The notes under the pieces were generated by a model. That model was not told the DNA's origin. It ran no database searches and saw nothing but the letters and a program-made list of their open reading frames with translations. DNA of 64,000 nt, from assembly GCF_014203235.1 (NCBI RefSeq), contig NZ_JACHIN010000013.1, positions 246,925 to 310,924 of the forward strand. Direction: 5' to 3'. A program made the position numbers and the translations under genes. Source of the DNA: Nonomuraea endophytica (GTDB lineage Bacteria; Actinomycetota; Actinomycetes; Streptosporangiales; Streptosporangiaceae). This document shows, one piece after another, positions 41,916 through 50,806 of this stretch (position 1 is its first letter; each line of letters begins with the position of its first letter).

Positions 41916-42905
41916 TCAGAGCGGCAGCAGCCGCCCGGCGACCACCAGCGCCACGTACTCGGACTCGGCCGCCAGCCGTTCGTTGAGCTTGCCCAGGACG
42001 TCGCGGAAGGCGCGCCCGCTCGCGGTCGCCGGCACCACGCCCAGGCCCACCTCGTCCGAGACGGCCACGATCTCGACCGGCGTCCGCCGCCAGGCCTCGA
42101 CCAGCTCGTCGCAGCGCCGCCAGACCGGCTCGCGCGGACCCTCCCAGGCCCCGTGCTCGTCGAACACCGCCGCCACCCACGTTCCGAGCCCGTCCACCAG
42201 CAGCGGCGTGGTGGCCGTCGCGATGGTCCCGGCCAGGTCCGTGGTCTCGGCGGTGTCCCAGTGCGCCGGCCGCCGCTCCCGGTGCGCGCGCACCCGCGCC
42301 GCCCACTCTCCGTCACCGGCCCCCGACGGCCCGGTCGCCACGTACGTCACGTGCGGCTCGGCCGCCAGCCGCAGCTCGGCCTCGGCCGACTTGCCCGACC
42401 GCGACCCGCCCAGCAGCAGCGTCCTGCGCGGGTGCGGGACCCGCGCGGGGCCGGGCAGCTCCAGGACCGTTCCATCCGGTACGGCCCGCGCCCCCCACAA
42501 CTCCAGCCGCCTGCCCAGCTCCTCCTCCGAGCGCACCCGGTGATCCAGCCCCACGGCCACGACCTGCGCGCCCGCCGCGACCATCCCGGCCCGGCGCAGC
42601 TCCCCGAGCCGCTCCGGCCGCCCGAGCAGATCGAGCAGCACCACGTCATACGGCCCGCCAGCCCCGTCATCGGGCAAGGCGGCGTCCGGCTCGAACAGCA
42701 GCCGCACCCCTCCGCGCACATGCGAGCCGGGCGGCAAGACCTGACCGTCCACGAGCACATGCGAGCCGGGCGATATGGCCTGACCGTCCACGAGCACCTC
42801 GGTGGGCCGCCGGTGGCCGCCGGGCAGGGTCAGGCAGGAGGCGCACGGGCAGCCGGGTTCCGGCCGGCCGCGCGGCCCCGCCGTACCGGAGAGCACGATC
42901 TTCAC
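41916..42905 (-). CDS. cobU: Bifunctional adenosylcobinamide kinase/guanylyltransferase with N-terminal extension
   Basis: 329-aa enzyme that phosphorylates adenosylcobinamide and transfers GMP. The CobU domain begins at about 160 with the P-loop LLLGGSRSGKSAEAE (164-178), followed by VTYVATGPSG and the guanylylated-His region RAHRERRPAHW. Residues 1-155 form an extra domain with Cys19/21/24 (GCPCASC), a beta-lactamase-fold-like remnant seen in other actinomycete CobU proteins. GTG start at 42905. A 13-residue tandem repeat lies at 37-62. The cobT gene is not nearby. Confidence 0.92.
   Translation of the reverse strand: MKIVLSGTAGPRGRPEPGCPCASCLTLPGGHRRPTEVLVDGQAISPGSHVLVDGQVLPPGSHVRGGVRLLFEPDAALPDDGAGGPYDVVLLDLLGRPERLGELRRAGMVAAGAQVVAVGLDHRVRSEEELGRRLELWGARAVPDGTVLELPGPARVPHPRRTLLLGGSRSGKSAEAELRLAAEPHVTYVATGPSGAGDGEWAARVRAHRERRPAHWDTAETTDLAGTIATATTPLLVDGLGTWVAAVFDEHGAWEGPREPVWRRCDELVEAWRRTPVEIVAVSDEVGLGVVPATASGRAFRDVLGKLNERLAAESEYVALVVAGRLLPL
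42718..42795 (-). repeat. 39-bp tandem duplication within cobU
   Basis: Two adjacent units (42718-42756, 42757-42795) encode VLVDGQAISPGSH and VLVDGQVLPPGSH, in frame. Confidence 0.85.
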
Positions 42906-42943
42906 TGTCCGGAGCCTAGCGCCGGGCGGAAAGGGCGGCGGGG

Positions 42944-43627
42944 TCAGGAGCGGGCGCTGTGGGCGGCGGGTCGGGTGCGGCGGTGGGTGGCGACGACGGC
43001 GCCGCCCGCCAGCAGGACCAGGACGCCGGCGCCACCGAGGATCAGCGGCAGCGGCAGCCCGCCCGATGCGGACACGGACGCGGGCGCCGATGCCTCTGTG
43101 CCGCCCTTCTCCTGCGCGGGGTAGTCGTTGACCGCGACGACCCGTTCCCGCTCGTCCACGCGCGTCCTGGCGGCCTGGGCGAGCAACTGCGCGGCGCTCG
43201 CCTCCTTGGCGTCGCGCACGCAGGTGCGGATCGGCGCGGGGGGACGTTCGCCCGGGTAGGCGTCGTTGTCGGCGTCGCCGAAGTCCACGAGCACGGCCAC
43301 GCGCTTGCCGTCGCCGCCGGTCTGCTGCCCGCACACGGCGGTGAAGTCGGCCAGTTCGCCGCCGGGCGGCTCGGCGGCGGTGCCGTCGGGGGAGGCGGCG
43401 AAGCGCCAGCCGACCACGTCGCCCTCGGCGGGCACGTCCGCGGGCGCGGCGGCCAGCCAGGCGGTGCCGTCGCTCTTCCAGACGCTCCAGATACGCACGG
43501 CGTTCGGATCGGGCGCCCCCGGCACCGGACCGCCGGGAGAGACCGGCGGAGTGGCGAGGGCGGGAACGGTGAGGAGCGCCACCGCCGCCGCCGCACTTCC
43601 CGCGGCAACACGAATTCTGCGCAGCAT
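42944..43627 (-). CDS. SCO2322-like secreted/anchored protein
   Basis: 227-aa exported protein: signal peptide to ALA (about 26), a soluble domain (VRIWSVWKSDGTAW, VVGWRFAASPD, two Cys in AVCGQQ and RTCVRD), and a C-terminal membrane helix (about 195-215) followed by an Arg tail. The pattern fits the SCO2322 family, which I recall near cobalamin/ECF-transport loci; no ECF genes are present here. ATG 43627 is chosen because it starts the signal peptide. Confidence 0.6.
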   Translation of the reverse strand: MLRRIRVAAGSAAAAVALLTVPALATPPVSPGGPVPGAPDPNAVRIWSVWKSDGTAWLAAAPADVPAEGDVVGWRFAASPDGTAAEPPGGELADFTAVCGQQTGGDGKRVAVLVDFGDADNDAYPGERPPAPIRTCVRDAKEASAAQLLAQAARTRVDERERVVAVNDYPAQEKGGTEASAPASVSASGGLPLPLILGGAGVLVLLAGGAVVATHRRTRPAAHSARS

Positions 43628-43709
43628 CGAATGACCTCCAGGTGGGGAGTAGGGTTCCATAACCGTCGGAAGGTGCACCGGCGAACCCGCGGAAAAAGGA
43701 GCGTATGGC

Positions 43710-43916
43710 ATGACATGGCGGTGGCGTTATGAAAATGCAAATGGTGGTGAGGTAACGGACCGCCCATTGCCGCGAGAAGTCTTTCCGAGTCAGGCCGATG
43801 CCGAGTCGTGGCTCGGGGAAAACTACCGTGAGCTGCTCGAAGCCGGTGTCGAACAAGTTGCGTTGCTGGAGGAGGACCGCGTCGAATACGCGGGAATGGC
43901 ATTGCGCGCGGAGTAA
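43710..43916 (+). CDS. Small conserved hypothetical protein
   Basis: 68-aa acidic cytoplasmic protein, MTWRWRYEN at the N-terminus, a predicted helix ADAESWLGENYRELL and a final beta strand. An AAGGAG ribosome site lies nine bases before the ATG, and a strong terminator follows three bases after the stop, so it is clearly expressed as its own unit. No function recognised; similar short proteins occur widely in actinomycetes. Confidence 0.8.
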   Translation: MTWRWRYENANGGEVTDRPLPREVFPSQADAESWLGENYRELLEAGVEQVALLEEDRVEYAGMALRAE

Positions 43917-43918
43917 CG

Positions 43919-43949
43919 AAAAACCCCTTGAGTGACTCAAGGGGTTTTT
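43919..43949. terminator. Bidirectional Rho-independent terminator
   Basis: 15-bp arms aaaaaccccttgagt/actcaaggggttttt with A/T tails on both sides, between the convergent 68-aa gene and the aldo/keto reductase. Confidence 0.92.
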
Positions 43950-43969
43950 GTTTATTCAGTTGAATGACG

Positions 43970-44968
43970 TCAGGGGCGCTTCTCCGGGCTGACCGTCTTG
44001 GCCGGGTCGCGCTCCACGATCGGGCCCAGCGCGTCGTCGATGCGCTTCAGCACTTCCGCGTCGAGCTTGACGCCGACCGCCTTCACGTTGTCGCGCACCT
44101 GCTCGGGCCGCGTGGCGCCGACGATGGCGCTGGCCACGTTCGGGTTCTGCAGAACCCAGGCGACGGCGAGCTGGGCCATGGTGAGACCCAGGTCGGCGGC
44201 GATCGGCTTGAGCTCCTGCACGCGGGTGAGCACGTCGTCATCGAGGAAGCGGGAGATGAACCCGGCCCCCAACTCGGAGGTGGCGCGCGAGCCCGCGGGC
44301 GGCGGCTGGCCGGGCAGATACTTGCCGCTCAGCACACCCTGGGCGATCGGCGACCAGACGATCTGGCTGACGCCTTCCTTCTCGCTCAGCGGCACGACCT
44401 CCGCCTCGATGACCCGCCACAGCGCCGAGTACTGCGGCTGGTTCGACACGATCCGGTCGAAGCCCATCTCGTCGGCGATCTTCAGCGCCTGGGCGATCTG
44501 GCCGGCGGTCCACTCGCTGACGCCCACGTACAGGACCTTGCCCTGGCGTACCAGGTCGTCGAAGGTCTTGAGCGTCTCCTCCAGCGGCGTCTCGTTGTCG
44601 AAGCGGTGCGCCTGGTAGAGGTCGACGTAGTCGGTCTGCAGGCGGCGCAGCGAGCCGTGGATGGACTCGGTGATGTGCTTGCGGGACAGGCCGCGGTCGT
44701 TCTGCCCGGGGCCGGTGGGCCAGTAAACCTTGGTGAAGATCTCGAGCGACTCCCTGCGCACGCCCTTGAGCGCCCGTCCGAGGACTTCCTCGGCCTTCGT
44801 GCCCGCGTAGACGTCGGCGGTGTCGAAGGTGGTGATGCCCTCGTCGAGCGCCGCCCGGACGCACAGCTTGGCGGCGTCCTCCTCGACCTGTGAGCCGTGG
44901 GTGATCCAGTTGCCGTAGCTGATCTCGCTGACCAGGAGACCGCTGCGGCCGAGGTGACGGAATTCCAT
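43970..44968 (-). CDS. Aldo/keto reductase (Kv-beta-like)
   Basis: 332-aa NADPH-dependent oxidoreductase with the catalytic tetrad in FDTADVYAG (Asp, Tyr), IFTKVYW (Lys) and YQAHRFD (His), and the cofactor-binding C-terminal GATRPEQVRDN. The N-terminus MEFRHLGRSGLLVS is standard. It resembles the voltage-gated-channel beta-subunit branch. Monocistronic; substrate unknown. Confidence 0.93.
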   Translation of the reverse strand: MEFRHLGRSGLLVSEISYGNWITHGSQVEEDAAKLCVRAALDEGITTFDTADVYAGTKAEEVLGRALKGVRRESLEIFTKVYWPTGPGQNDRGLSRKHITESIHGSLRRLQTDYVDLYQAHRFDNETPLEETLKTFDDLVRQGKVLYVGVSEWTAGQIAQALKIADEMGFDRIVSNQPQYSALWRVIEAEVVPLSEKEGVSQIVWSPIAQGVLSGKYLPGQPPPAGSRATSELGAGFISRFLDDDVLTRVQELKPIAADLGLTMAQLAVAWVLQNPNVASAIVGATRPEQVRDNVKAVGVKLDAEVLKRIDDALGPIVERDPAKTVSPEKRP

Positions 44969-45039
44969 ACATCCGACCTTAGGCGGTATGGGCGAGGCGG
45001 CCGACCACCGGGCCGTCCGGGCGGGGTTTTCGGGATAGG

Positions 45040-46053
45040 GTGCCCGGCGTGCTGAAGCTCGTGCGGGTCGCGCTGACGGCCGCGATTCTGGTCGCACTGG
45101 GGGTACGGCTGCGCCGCCGCGCCCGGAGACCGAGCCCGGTGCCGCCCTCTCCCGCTCCCCGGCCGGTGGAGGTCCGCGGGAAGACGGGCATGTGGCTCGC
45201 CTGGGTGGTCATCGCGGCGGTGGTGGCGGTGGTCCTGGCCGTGGCGCTGATACCCGCGCAGGGCCGGAATCGGGCCGAAGGCACGGACCAGGAACAGCCC
45301 GGCCAGACGCTCACCCTGAACTCGCACGGCCAGGTGCTGTCGGCTGAAACCCCCGACGGCGCGGACGCCACGCCACCCCCCGCGGTGGCAACGCCGTCAA
45401 CCGCAGCGGCAACGCCGTCGTCCGCGGCGGTCACGCCATCACCCGCGGAGGCGACGCCGCAGGTGCTTGCCGGGCCGGTCACCTGCACCCCCGTCAGGCG
45501 GCCGGTGGCGATCCGGCCCATCGACACGTCGGTGAAGCGGCAGGTCATCAAGGAGTGGCGCAGGATCGAGCGGTGGCTCAGGGCGAACGCGCCCACCACC
45601 TACCGCACGCTCGGCGCCCCGGGCAGGGCGCGCACGATCGCGGTCGCCGAGTCGCAGATGGGCCTGGACTTCCCCGACGACCTGAGGGCCTCGCTGCTGC
45701 GCCACAACGGCGGCAACGACGTGCTGCCCGGCGGTCTCGACCTGACGATCAGGCAGATCCGCGACACCTGGCGCGGGCAGTGCCGTGTGGACGGGGAGTG
45801 GTGGCAGGCTCCCCGGATGATCCCGTTCCAGTCCCGATGGTCGGGGCGATGGGCCGTGGTCGACGCCGCGTCACACAACGTGAGCTGGGACGACGACGTC
45901 GCGGACTTCGGCCTCGACGCGGCGCCCACGCCCGTCACCTTCCTGCTGCGCACCACTGCGGACGTACTGGAACGCGGTGGTGACGTCGCCGGTTGGACGC
46001 CGAAGGTGAAGCGCGGGGTACTCCAGTGGAAGCTGGAGTACCTGGAAAACTGA
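45040..46053 (+). CDS. Membrane-anchored SMI1/KNR4 (SUKH) domain protein
   Basis: 337-aa protein: two N-terminal membrane segments (about residues 8-22 and 50-70), an extracytoplasmic or linker region with ATPxxA-type octapeptide repeats (about 110-145), and a C-terminal SUKH domain starting at WRRIERWLRANAP with ESQMGLDFPDDLRASLLRHNGG. SUKH proteins are often immunity or scaffold proteins. No toxin gene is adjacent. GTG 45040 is taken; GTG 45049 is possible. Confidence 0.75.
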   Translation: MPGVLKLVRVALTAAILVALGVRLRRRARRPSPVPPSPAPRPVEVRGKTGMWLAWVVIAAVVAVVLAVALIPAQGRNRAEGTDQEQPGQTLTLNSHGQVLSAETPDGADATPPPAVATPSTAAATPSSAAVTPSPAEATPQVLAGPVTCTPVRRPVAIRPIDTSVKRQVIKEWRRIERWLRANAPTTYRTLGAPGRARTIAVAESQMGLDFPDDLRASLLRHNGGNDVLPGGLDLTIRQIRDTWRGQCRVDGEWWQAPRMIPFQSRWSGRWAVVDAASHNVSWDDDVADFGLDAAPTPVTFLLRTTADVLERGGDVAGWTPKVKRGVLQWKLEYLEN

Positions 46054-46081
46054 CCGCGGCGCCGTACCGGAAAAAGATCTC

Positions 46082-46693
46082 CTACTTCTTGGGCGGGACG
46101 GGCCTGCCGCCCGGAAGCAGCTGCGGCGGCGGGAAGCGCAGCTTGCGGATCTGCAGCGCCCGCATCGCGGCGTAGAACCCGACGCCCTTCATGGGCTCGT
46201 TCGGGAATTTGGCCGTCGCCTCCTTCTTGACCTTCCAGGAGACGTACACCGACGTGAACAGCACGCCGACCATCATGATCGGCCAGCCCGTCAGCATCAC
46301 CCAGTAAAGGACGACCTCCCGCTGGCCGGCCGGCCAGGGAATCCAGGTCAGCAGCAGGATGAGCAGGGAGAAGGGCAGGAAGTACTGGCTGGGCAGGCGG
46401 CGCGAGTCGACCCAGTCACGGGCGAACTTGCGCGCGGGCCCCCGGTCGCGGACCGGGAAGTACTTCTCGTCACCGGCCAGCATGCCCTTCCTGGCCCGGT
46501 CCCGCTCGGCGGCCTGTTTCGCCCGCATGGCGCGGTAGGCCTCCTTGCGGTCCTTCGGCGCGGAGACGGGCTGGCGCCTTCTGCCTTCGGCATCCCGGCG
46601 CTTGGGTGTGGGACGACCCTTACCCTGGGGTTTAGGATCGTCAGCGGGGACGGGGGTGTCGTCCACGGAGGTCTGGGAACGGCGTCGCAACAC
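46082..46693 (-). CDS. DUF3043 membrane protein
   Basis: 203-aa actinobacterial protein: a basic, disordered N-terminus (PKPQGKGRPTPKRRDAEGRRR), the conserved GDEKYFPVRDRGPARKFARD segment, and two membrane helices (about 105-165). Family DUF3043; function unknown. GTG start at 46693. Divergent from the pspA operon, a common arrangement. Confidence 0.87.
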   Translation of the reverse strand: MLRRRSQTSVDDTPVPADDPKPQGKGRPTPKRRDAEGRRRQPVSAPKDRKEAYRAMRAKQAAERDRARKGMLAGDEKYFPVRDRGPARKFARDWVDSRRLPSQYFLPFSLLILLLTWIPWPAGQREVVLYWVMLTGWPIMMVGVLFTSVYVSWKVKKEATAKFPNEPMKGVGFYAAMRALQIRKLRFPPPQLLPGGRPVPPKK

Positions 46694-46819
46694 GTCGTCA
46701 ACCCTACCTGTACTGCAACTTAGTGACGCCCTCGTGCGTTATGCGTAGGGTAATCCCAAGGCGGCTGCGCTGCAGTGGGTGACCAACAGCACGACCTAAG
46801 AAGGGGACGGCCGACGCGC

Positions 46820-47644
46820 ATGAGCGTGATGAAGAGACTTTCGATGATCTTCAAGTCCAAGGCCAACAAGGCCCTGGACAAAATGGAGGATCCACGCGAG
46901 ACCCTCGACTATTCGTACCAGCGCCAGCTTGAGCTGCTGCAGAAGGTACGCAGGGGCGTGGCCGACGTCGCCACCTCCCGTAAGCGGGTCGAGCTGCAGA
47001 TCAATGGACTGGAGCAGCAATCCAGGAAGCTGGAGGACCAGGGCCGCAAGGCGCTGTCCGTGGGCCGTGAGGACCTCGCGCGTGAGGCGCTGAGCCGTCG
47101 CTCCGGTCTGCAGACGCAGATGGCCGATCTGCGCATCCAGCACGACAACCTTCAGGGCGAGGAGGAGAAGCTCACCACGGCCTCCCAGCGCCTGCAGGCC
47201 AAGGTCGACTCCTTCCGCACGAAGAAGGAGACGATCAAGGCGACCTACACGGCCGCCGAGGCGCAGACGCGCATCAACGAGGCTTTCTCCGGCATCTCGG
47301 AGGAGATGGGCGACGTCGGCCTGGCTATCCAGCGTGCCGAGGACAAGACCGCGCAGATGCAGGCGCGGGCCGGGGCGATCGACGAGCTGCTGGCCAGCGG
47401 CGCGCTCGACGACTTCAGCGGCACCCGTGGCGACGACATCCAGGCCGAGCTCGACCGCATGGGCGGCGGCATGGACGTCGAGCTTGAGCTGGCCCGCATG
47501 AAGGCCGAGCTCGGCCAGGGCCCGGCGCCGCAGGGCTCGATCGAGCAGGGACAGCCGCAGCAGGCCCAGCAGCCTCAGCCGCAGGCCCAGCCGCAGCAGC
47601 AGCCCCAGACCCAGCAGCTGCCCAGGCAGGGGGACGGAGCATGA
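46820..47644 (+). CDS. pspA: Phage shock protein A (PspA/IM30 family)
   Basis: 274-aa peripheral membrane protein that coats and protects damaged membrane. N-terminal amphipathic helix MKRLSMIFKSKANKAL, long coiled coil (about 25-220) and a C-terminal Gln/Pro-rich tail (about 235-270) in place of the short end of E. coli PspA. ATG 46820 is used. It is first of a four-gene Psp operon with pspAA, an HtpX-type protease and pspAB. Confidence 0.95.
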   Translation: MSVMKRLSMIFKSKANKALDKMEDPRETLDYSYQRQLELLQKVRRGVADVATSRKRVELQINGLEQQSRKLEDQGRKALSVGREDLAREALSRRSGLQTQMADLRIQHDNLQGEEEKLTTASQRLQAKVDSFRTKKETIKATYTAAEAQTRINEAFSGISEEMGDVGLAIQRAEDKTAQMQARAGAIDELLASGALDDFSGTRGDDIQAELDRMGGGMDVELELARMKAELGQGPAPQGSIEQGQPQQAQQPQPQAQPQQQPQTQQLPRQGDGA

Positions 47645-47919
47645 TCGTACGGATCATGGGCGAGGGTCAGGTGGAGATCTCCGCCGACGACATCGCCCTC
47701 CTCAACCAGCTGGACAGCGAGCTTGAGTCGGCCATCGAGGCCGACGACGAGGAGAACTTCCGAGTACGGCTGCACGCCCTGCTCGACAAGGTGCGCCACG
47801 TGGGCAAGGCGCTTTCCGACGACAGCCTTGAGCCGTCAGAGCTGATCCTTCCCCCCGCGGACGCCTCGATCGAGGAAGTCCGGGAGATGCTGGGCGACCA
47901 GGGCTTGATTCCTGGTTAA
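47641..47919 (+). CDS. pspAA: PspA-associated protein PspAA
   Basis: 92-aa acidic protein of the PspAA family, MIVRIMGEGQVEIS at the N-terminus and a C-terminal DASIEEVREMLGDQGLIPG. It partners PspA in actinobacterial and archaeal Psp systems; its exact activity is not settled. ATGA overlap with pspA. Confidence 0.9.
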   Translation: MIVRIMGEGQVEISADDIALLNQLDSELESAIEADDEENFRVRLHALLDKVRHVGKALSDDSLEPSELILPPADASIEEVREMLGDQGLIPG

Positions 47920-47922
47920 CCC

Positions 47923-48819
47923 GTGCGCACGCGGTTCGCGTCCGACAGCGGCCTGACTCGTCGCATGGTCGTGACGATGTTCCTGCTCGGGTTGCTCTAC
48001 GTTGCTTTCGTCGGCGTTCTCATCGCTTTGGGGGTGAGGGCGCTGACCGTGTTGGTCATCGCCGGTGTCATGCTGTTCGCGCAGTACTTCCTGTCCGACC
48101 GGATCGCCTTGTTCGCGATGGGCGGGCGGGAAGTATCGCCGCAGGAGGCGCCCGAGCTGCACGGCCTGATCGATCGGCTGTGCGCGCTGGCCGACATGCC
48201 CAAGCCGCGCGTCGCCATCGCCGACTCCGATGTGCCGAACGCCTTCGCGACGGGCCGTAACCAGAAAAAGGCCGTGATCTGCGTCACGACCGGCCTGCTG
48301 CGCCGCCTTGAGCCGCAGGAGCTCGAAGGGGTGCTGGCCCACGAACTCTCGCACGTCGCCCACCGCGACGTCGCGGTGATGACGATCGCCTCGTTCCTCG
48401 GCATCGTGGCCGGGCTGATGACCCGCTTCGCCCTCTATGCCGGCCTCGGCGGGCGCAGCCGTGACGACCGGGGCGGCCTGCCGATCGGCCTGATCATCCT
48501 GCTCGTCTCCATCCTCGTCTACGCGGTCAGCTTCCTGCTGACCAGAGCGCTGTCGCGCTACCGCGAACTCGCCGCCGACCGCGCCGGCGCCCTGCTCACG
48601 CAGCGGCCGAGCGCGCTGGCCAGCGCCCTGACCAAGGTGAGCGGGGAGATGGCCAGGATCCCGACCCGCGACCTGCGGGCGGCGGAGCCGTTCAACGCCT
48701 TCTACTTCGCCCCGGCGCTGTCGAGGGGGCAGTCGCTGGCGAACCTGTTCGCCACGCATCCGCCGTTGCAGAAGCGGCTGGACAACCTGGCCAAGATCTC
48801 GGCGGAGCTGGGCCGATGA
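47923..48819 (+). CDS. htpX: M48 membrane metalloprotease, HtpX type
   Basis: 298-aa zinc protease of membrane-protein quality control. Two N-terminal helices (about 15-58), the zinc motif VLAHELSHVAHRD (His140, Glu141, His144), further helices (about 150-215) and the third ligand in RYRELAADRAGALL. GTG start at 47923, three bases after pspAA. Links PspA membrane stress with proteolysis. Confidence 0.94.
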   Translation: MRTRFASDSGLTRRMVVTMFLLGLLYVAFVGVLIALGVRALTVLVIAGVMLFAQYFLSDRIALFAMGGREVSPQEAPELHGLIDRLCALADMPKPRVAIADSDVPNAFATGRNQKKAVICVTTGLLRRLEPQELEGVLAHELSHVAHRDVAVMTIASFLGIVAGLMTRFALYAGLGGRSRDDRGGLPIGLIILLVSILVYAVSFLLTRALSRYRELAADRAGALLTQRPSALASALTKVSGEMARIPTRDLRAAEPFNAFYFAPALSRGQSLANLFATHPPLQKRLDNLAKISAELGR

Positions 48820-49373
48820 AGTGGCTGGACTCCCTGCTGGGCCGGACGAAGGCCGCCAAACCCAACCTCGACGCGCTGTTCGCGCTGCCGTCGGCGGCGG
48901 TGACGCTGCAGGCCGCGACCGGGCTGGCGCCGACCGGGCTCGGCTCGGTGAGCTTCCGCGCGGCCGAGGGCGGCGCGTTCGCCACGCTGGAGAGTGACGT
49001 GCGCGCGCTGCTGGGCGAGCGCGTCGAGCGCTCCACGGACGCCTACGGCTACACCTGGCTCCTGGTACGGCGGGCCCCGTCCGACCTCAGCGACCTGGTC
49101 ACCGAACTCCACGCGGTGAACTCCTCGCTGGAGGGCGCCGGGTTCGGCCCGTCGCTGCTGTGCTCGCTGGTGTCCTTCGCCGACCCGGCCGGCCGCCGCA
49201 TGGCCGTGGTCTACCTCTACAAGCGCGGCACCTTCTACCCGTTCGCCCCGCTGCCGGGCGAGCGCCGGGACAACGCGCTCGAACTCCAGGCCAGGGGCGC
49301 GCTGGCCGGCGAGCTGCCGATCGAGGAGGATCTGGCGCGCTGGTTCCCGGTCTGGGGCGCGCCCGGTCTCTGA
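48816..49373 (+). CDS. pspAB: PspA-associated protein PspAB
   Basis: 185-aa soluble protein, MKWLDSLLGRTKAAKPN at the N-terminus, a central two-stranded pattern (YGYTWLLVRRAPSDLSDLV) and a C-terminal YKRGTFYPFAP plus W-rich end, matching the PspAB family. ATGA overlap with htpX completes the Psp operon. Role unknown beyond the genetic association. Confidence 0.85.
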   Translation: MKWLDSLLGRTKAAKPNLDALFALPSAAVTLQAATGLAPTGLGSVSFRAAEGGAFATLESDVRALLGERVERSTDAYGYTWLLVRRAPSDLSDLVTELHAVNSSLEGAGFGPSLLCSLVSFADPAGRRMAVVYLYKRGTFYPFAPLPGERRDNALELQARGALAGELPIEEDLARWFPVWGAPGL

Positions 49374-49424
49374 GACGGTGCCCCGGAGCGCCGGAATTGT
49401 CACGCAGAGTGATCTAATGGCGAC

Positions 49425-50789
49425 GTGGAGCGTCGTCTGATCATGGTCTCGGCCTGTGCCTTCTTCGTCGCGGGCGTGGTGTACAGCGCCTGGGTGCCGG
49501 GTCAGTTCGCCAGCCCGGCGGTCGACGCGGCCGAGGGCTACCTCAGCGAGCTGGCCGCCCGCGACCAGCCCTGGTCGCGGTTGTTCCGGCTGGCCGACGT
49601 GCTGGCCGGGCTGGCCGTCGTGGCCGGCGTCGCGCTCGCGCCCAGGGAGCCGGCCGCGTGGGGCGGCTGGCTGGCCCTGACGCTGTTCGGGGTGTTCACG
49701 ATCGCCGACGGCGCGCTCCCGCTGGACTGCGCGGTCGTCAGCGATCCGGCGTGCGCGCGCGGCCCGCTCTCGCTGCCGCACCACCTCCACACGCTCACCA
49801 GCACGCTCGCCTCCGTCTCCGCGCTGGCCGCGATGGTGGAGCTGGCCAGGATCTGGCGTACGCGCACCGCAGTCTTCCTGGCCGGCGCGTACGTGCTGGC
49901 CAGCGTGCTCACGCTGGTCGCGGTCATCGCCGCCCACTTCATCGGGGTGGCCCAGCGCTTCCAGGTCCTGGTGATCGCGCTCTGGCTGGTGTACGTGGCC
50001 GCGCGCCTGCTGGCCGCGCCCCACTCCGTCAGGGACGAGCGCAGCCCGCACGTGATCGAGGACGGCCGCGGCCCCGCCGTGCTGGTGGCCGCCGGGATGG
50101 GCGGCGCCTGGTTCCACTGGGACGCCGTGGCCGCCGGGCTCGCCCCCGCGCACCGGGTGATCCGCTTCGACCGCCCCGGACTCGGCCGCAGCCCCGCACC
50201 CCACACCCCGCCCACCCTGTACGGCGAGGCCGCCCGCCTGGCCGCCCTGGCCCCCTCCCATCCCGAGAAGGTGGCGGTGATCGCCCATTCGGTGGCCGCC
50301 TGGCACGCCGAGGCGTTCGCCCGCCTGCACCCGCTGCGCGTCTCCCGCGTGGTCCTGGTGGACCCGAGCTGCCGCAGGAAGCCGGGCCGCGGCACGTCGG
50401 CCCCCGGCCGGGCGCTGGGCCGCTGGCTGCCGGCCTTCGGCGGGACGTGGGCCGCCGCGGCGCTGGCGCGCTGCTTCGGGCCGCTGGCGCACCGGCTGGC
50501 CGGTGGCGGGCCCGACCGGGCGGGCGTCTACCGCGAGGGCAAGGTGCTGGCGGCGGTGGCGGGGGAGTGGCTGGCCTACCGGGACATGGCCGCCGAGCTG
50601 GAGCGCGTCCGGCGGGAGCATCCCTATCCGCGGGTGCCGACACTGGTGATCACGGCCGGGCGTGCCGACCGCTGCCAGCAGCGGCTGGCGGACGCGCTCG
50701 GCGCGGAGCTGCTGCGGCTGCCGAGGGCCGGGCACCAGGTCCAGCTTGACGCTCCCGAGGCCATCACCAGGTCATTTAACGGAAAGTAG
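49425..50789 (+). CDS. DUF998-like membrane domain fused to an alpha/beta hydrolase
   Basis: 454-aa fusion. Residues 1-205 hold about six membrane helices with the DUF998 pattern (AEGYLSELAARDQPWSRLFR, then GALPLDCAV). Residues 215-454 are an alpha/beta hydrolase: oxyanion strand AVLVAAGMGGAWFHWD, nucleophile elbow VIAHSVAAWH (an Ala-flanked form of GxSxG), acid region VITAGRADRC and C-terminal AGHQVQLDAP (His). Possibly a membrane lipid or ester hydrolase. GTG 49425. It precedes lysX by 17 bases. Confidence 0.82.
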   Translation: MERRLIMVSACAFFVAGVVYSAWVPGQFASPAVDAAEGYLSELAARDQPWSRLFRLADVLAGLAVVAGVALAPREPAAWGGWLALTLFGVFTIADGALPLDCAVVSDPACARGPLSLPHHLHTLTSTLASVSALAAMVELARIWRTRTAVFLAGAYVLASVLTLVAVIAAHFIGVAQRFQVLVIALWLVYVAARLLAAPHSVRDERSPHVIEDGRGPAVLVAAGMGGAWFHWDAVAAGLAPAHRVIRFDRPGLGRSPAPHTPPTLYGEAARLAALAPSHPEKVAVIAHSVAAWHAEAFARLHPLRVSRVVLVDPSCRRKPGRGTSAPGRALGRWLPAFGGTWAAAALARCFGPLAHRLAGGGPDRAGVYREGKVLAAVAGEWLAYRDMAAELERVRREHPYPRVPTLVITAGRADRCQQRLADALGAELLRLPRAGHQVQLDAPEAITRSFNGK

Positions 50790-50806
50790 CCGGGTATATC
50801 CGGTCA

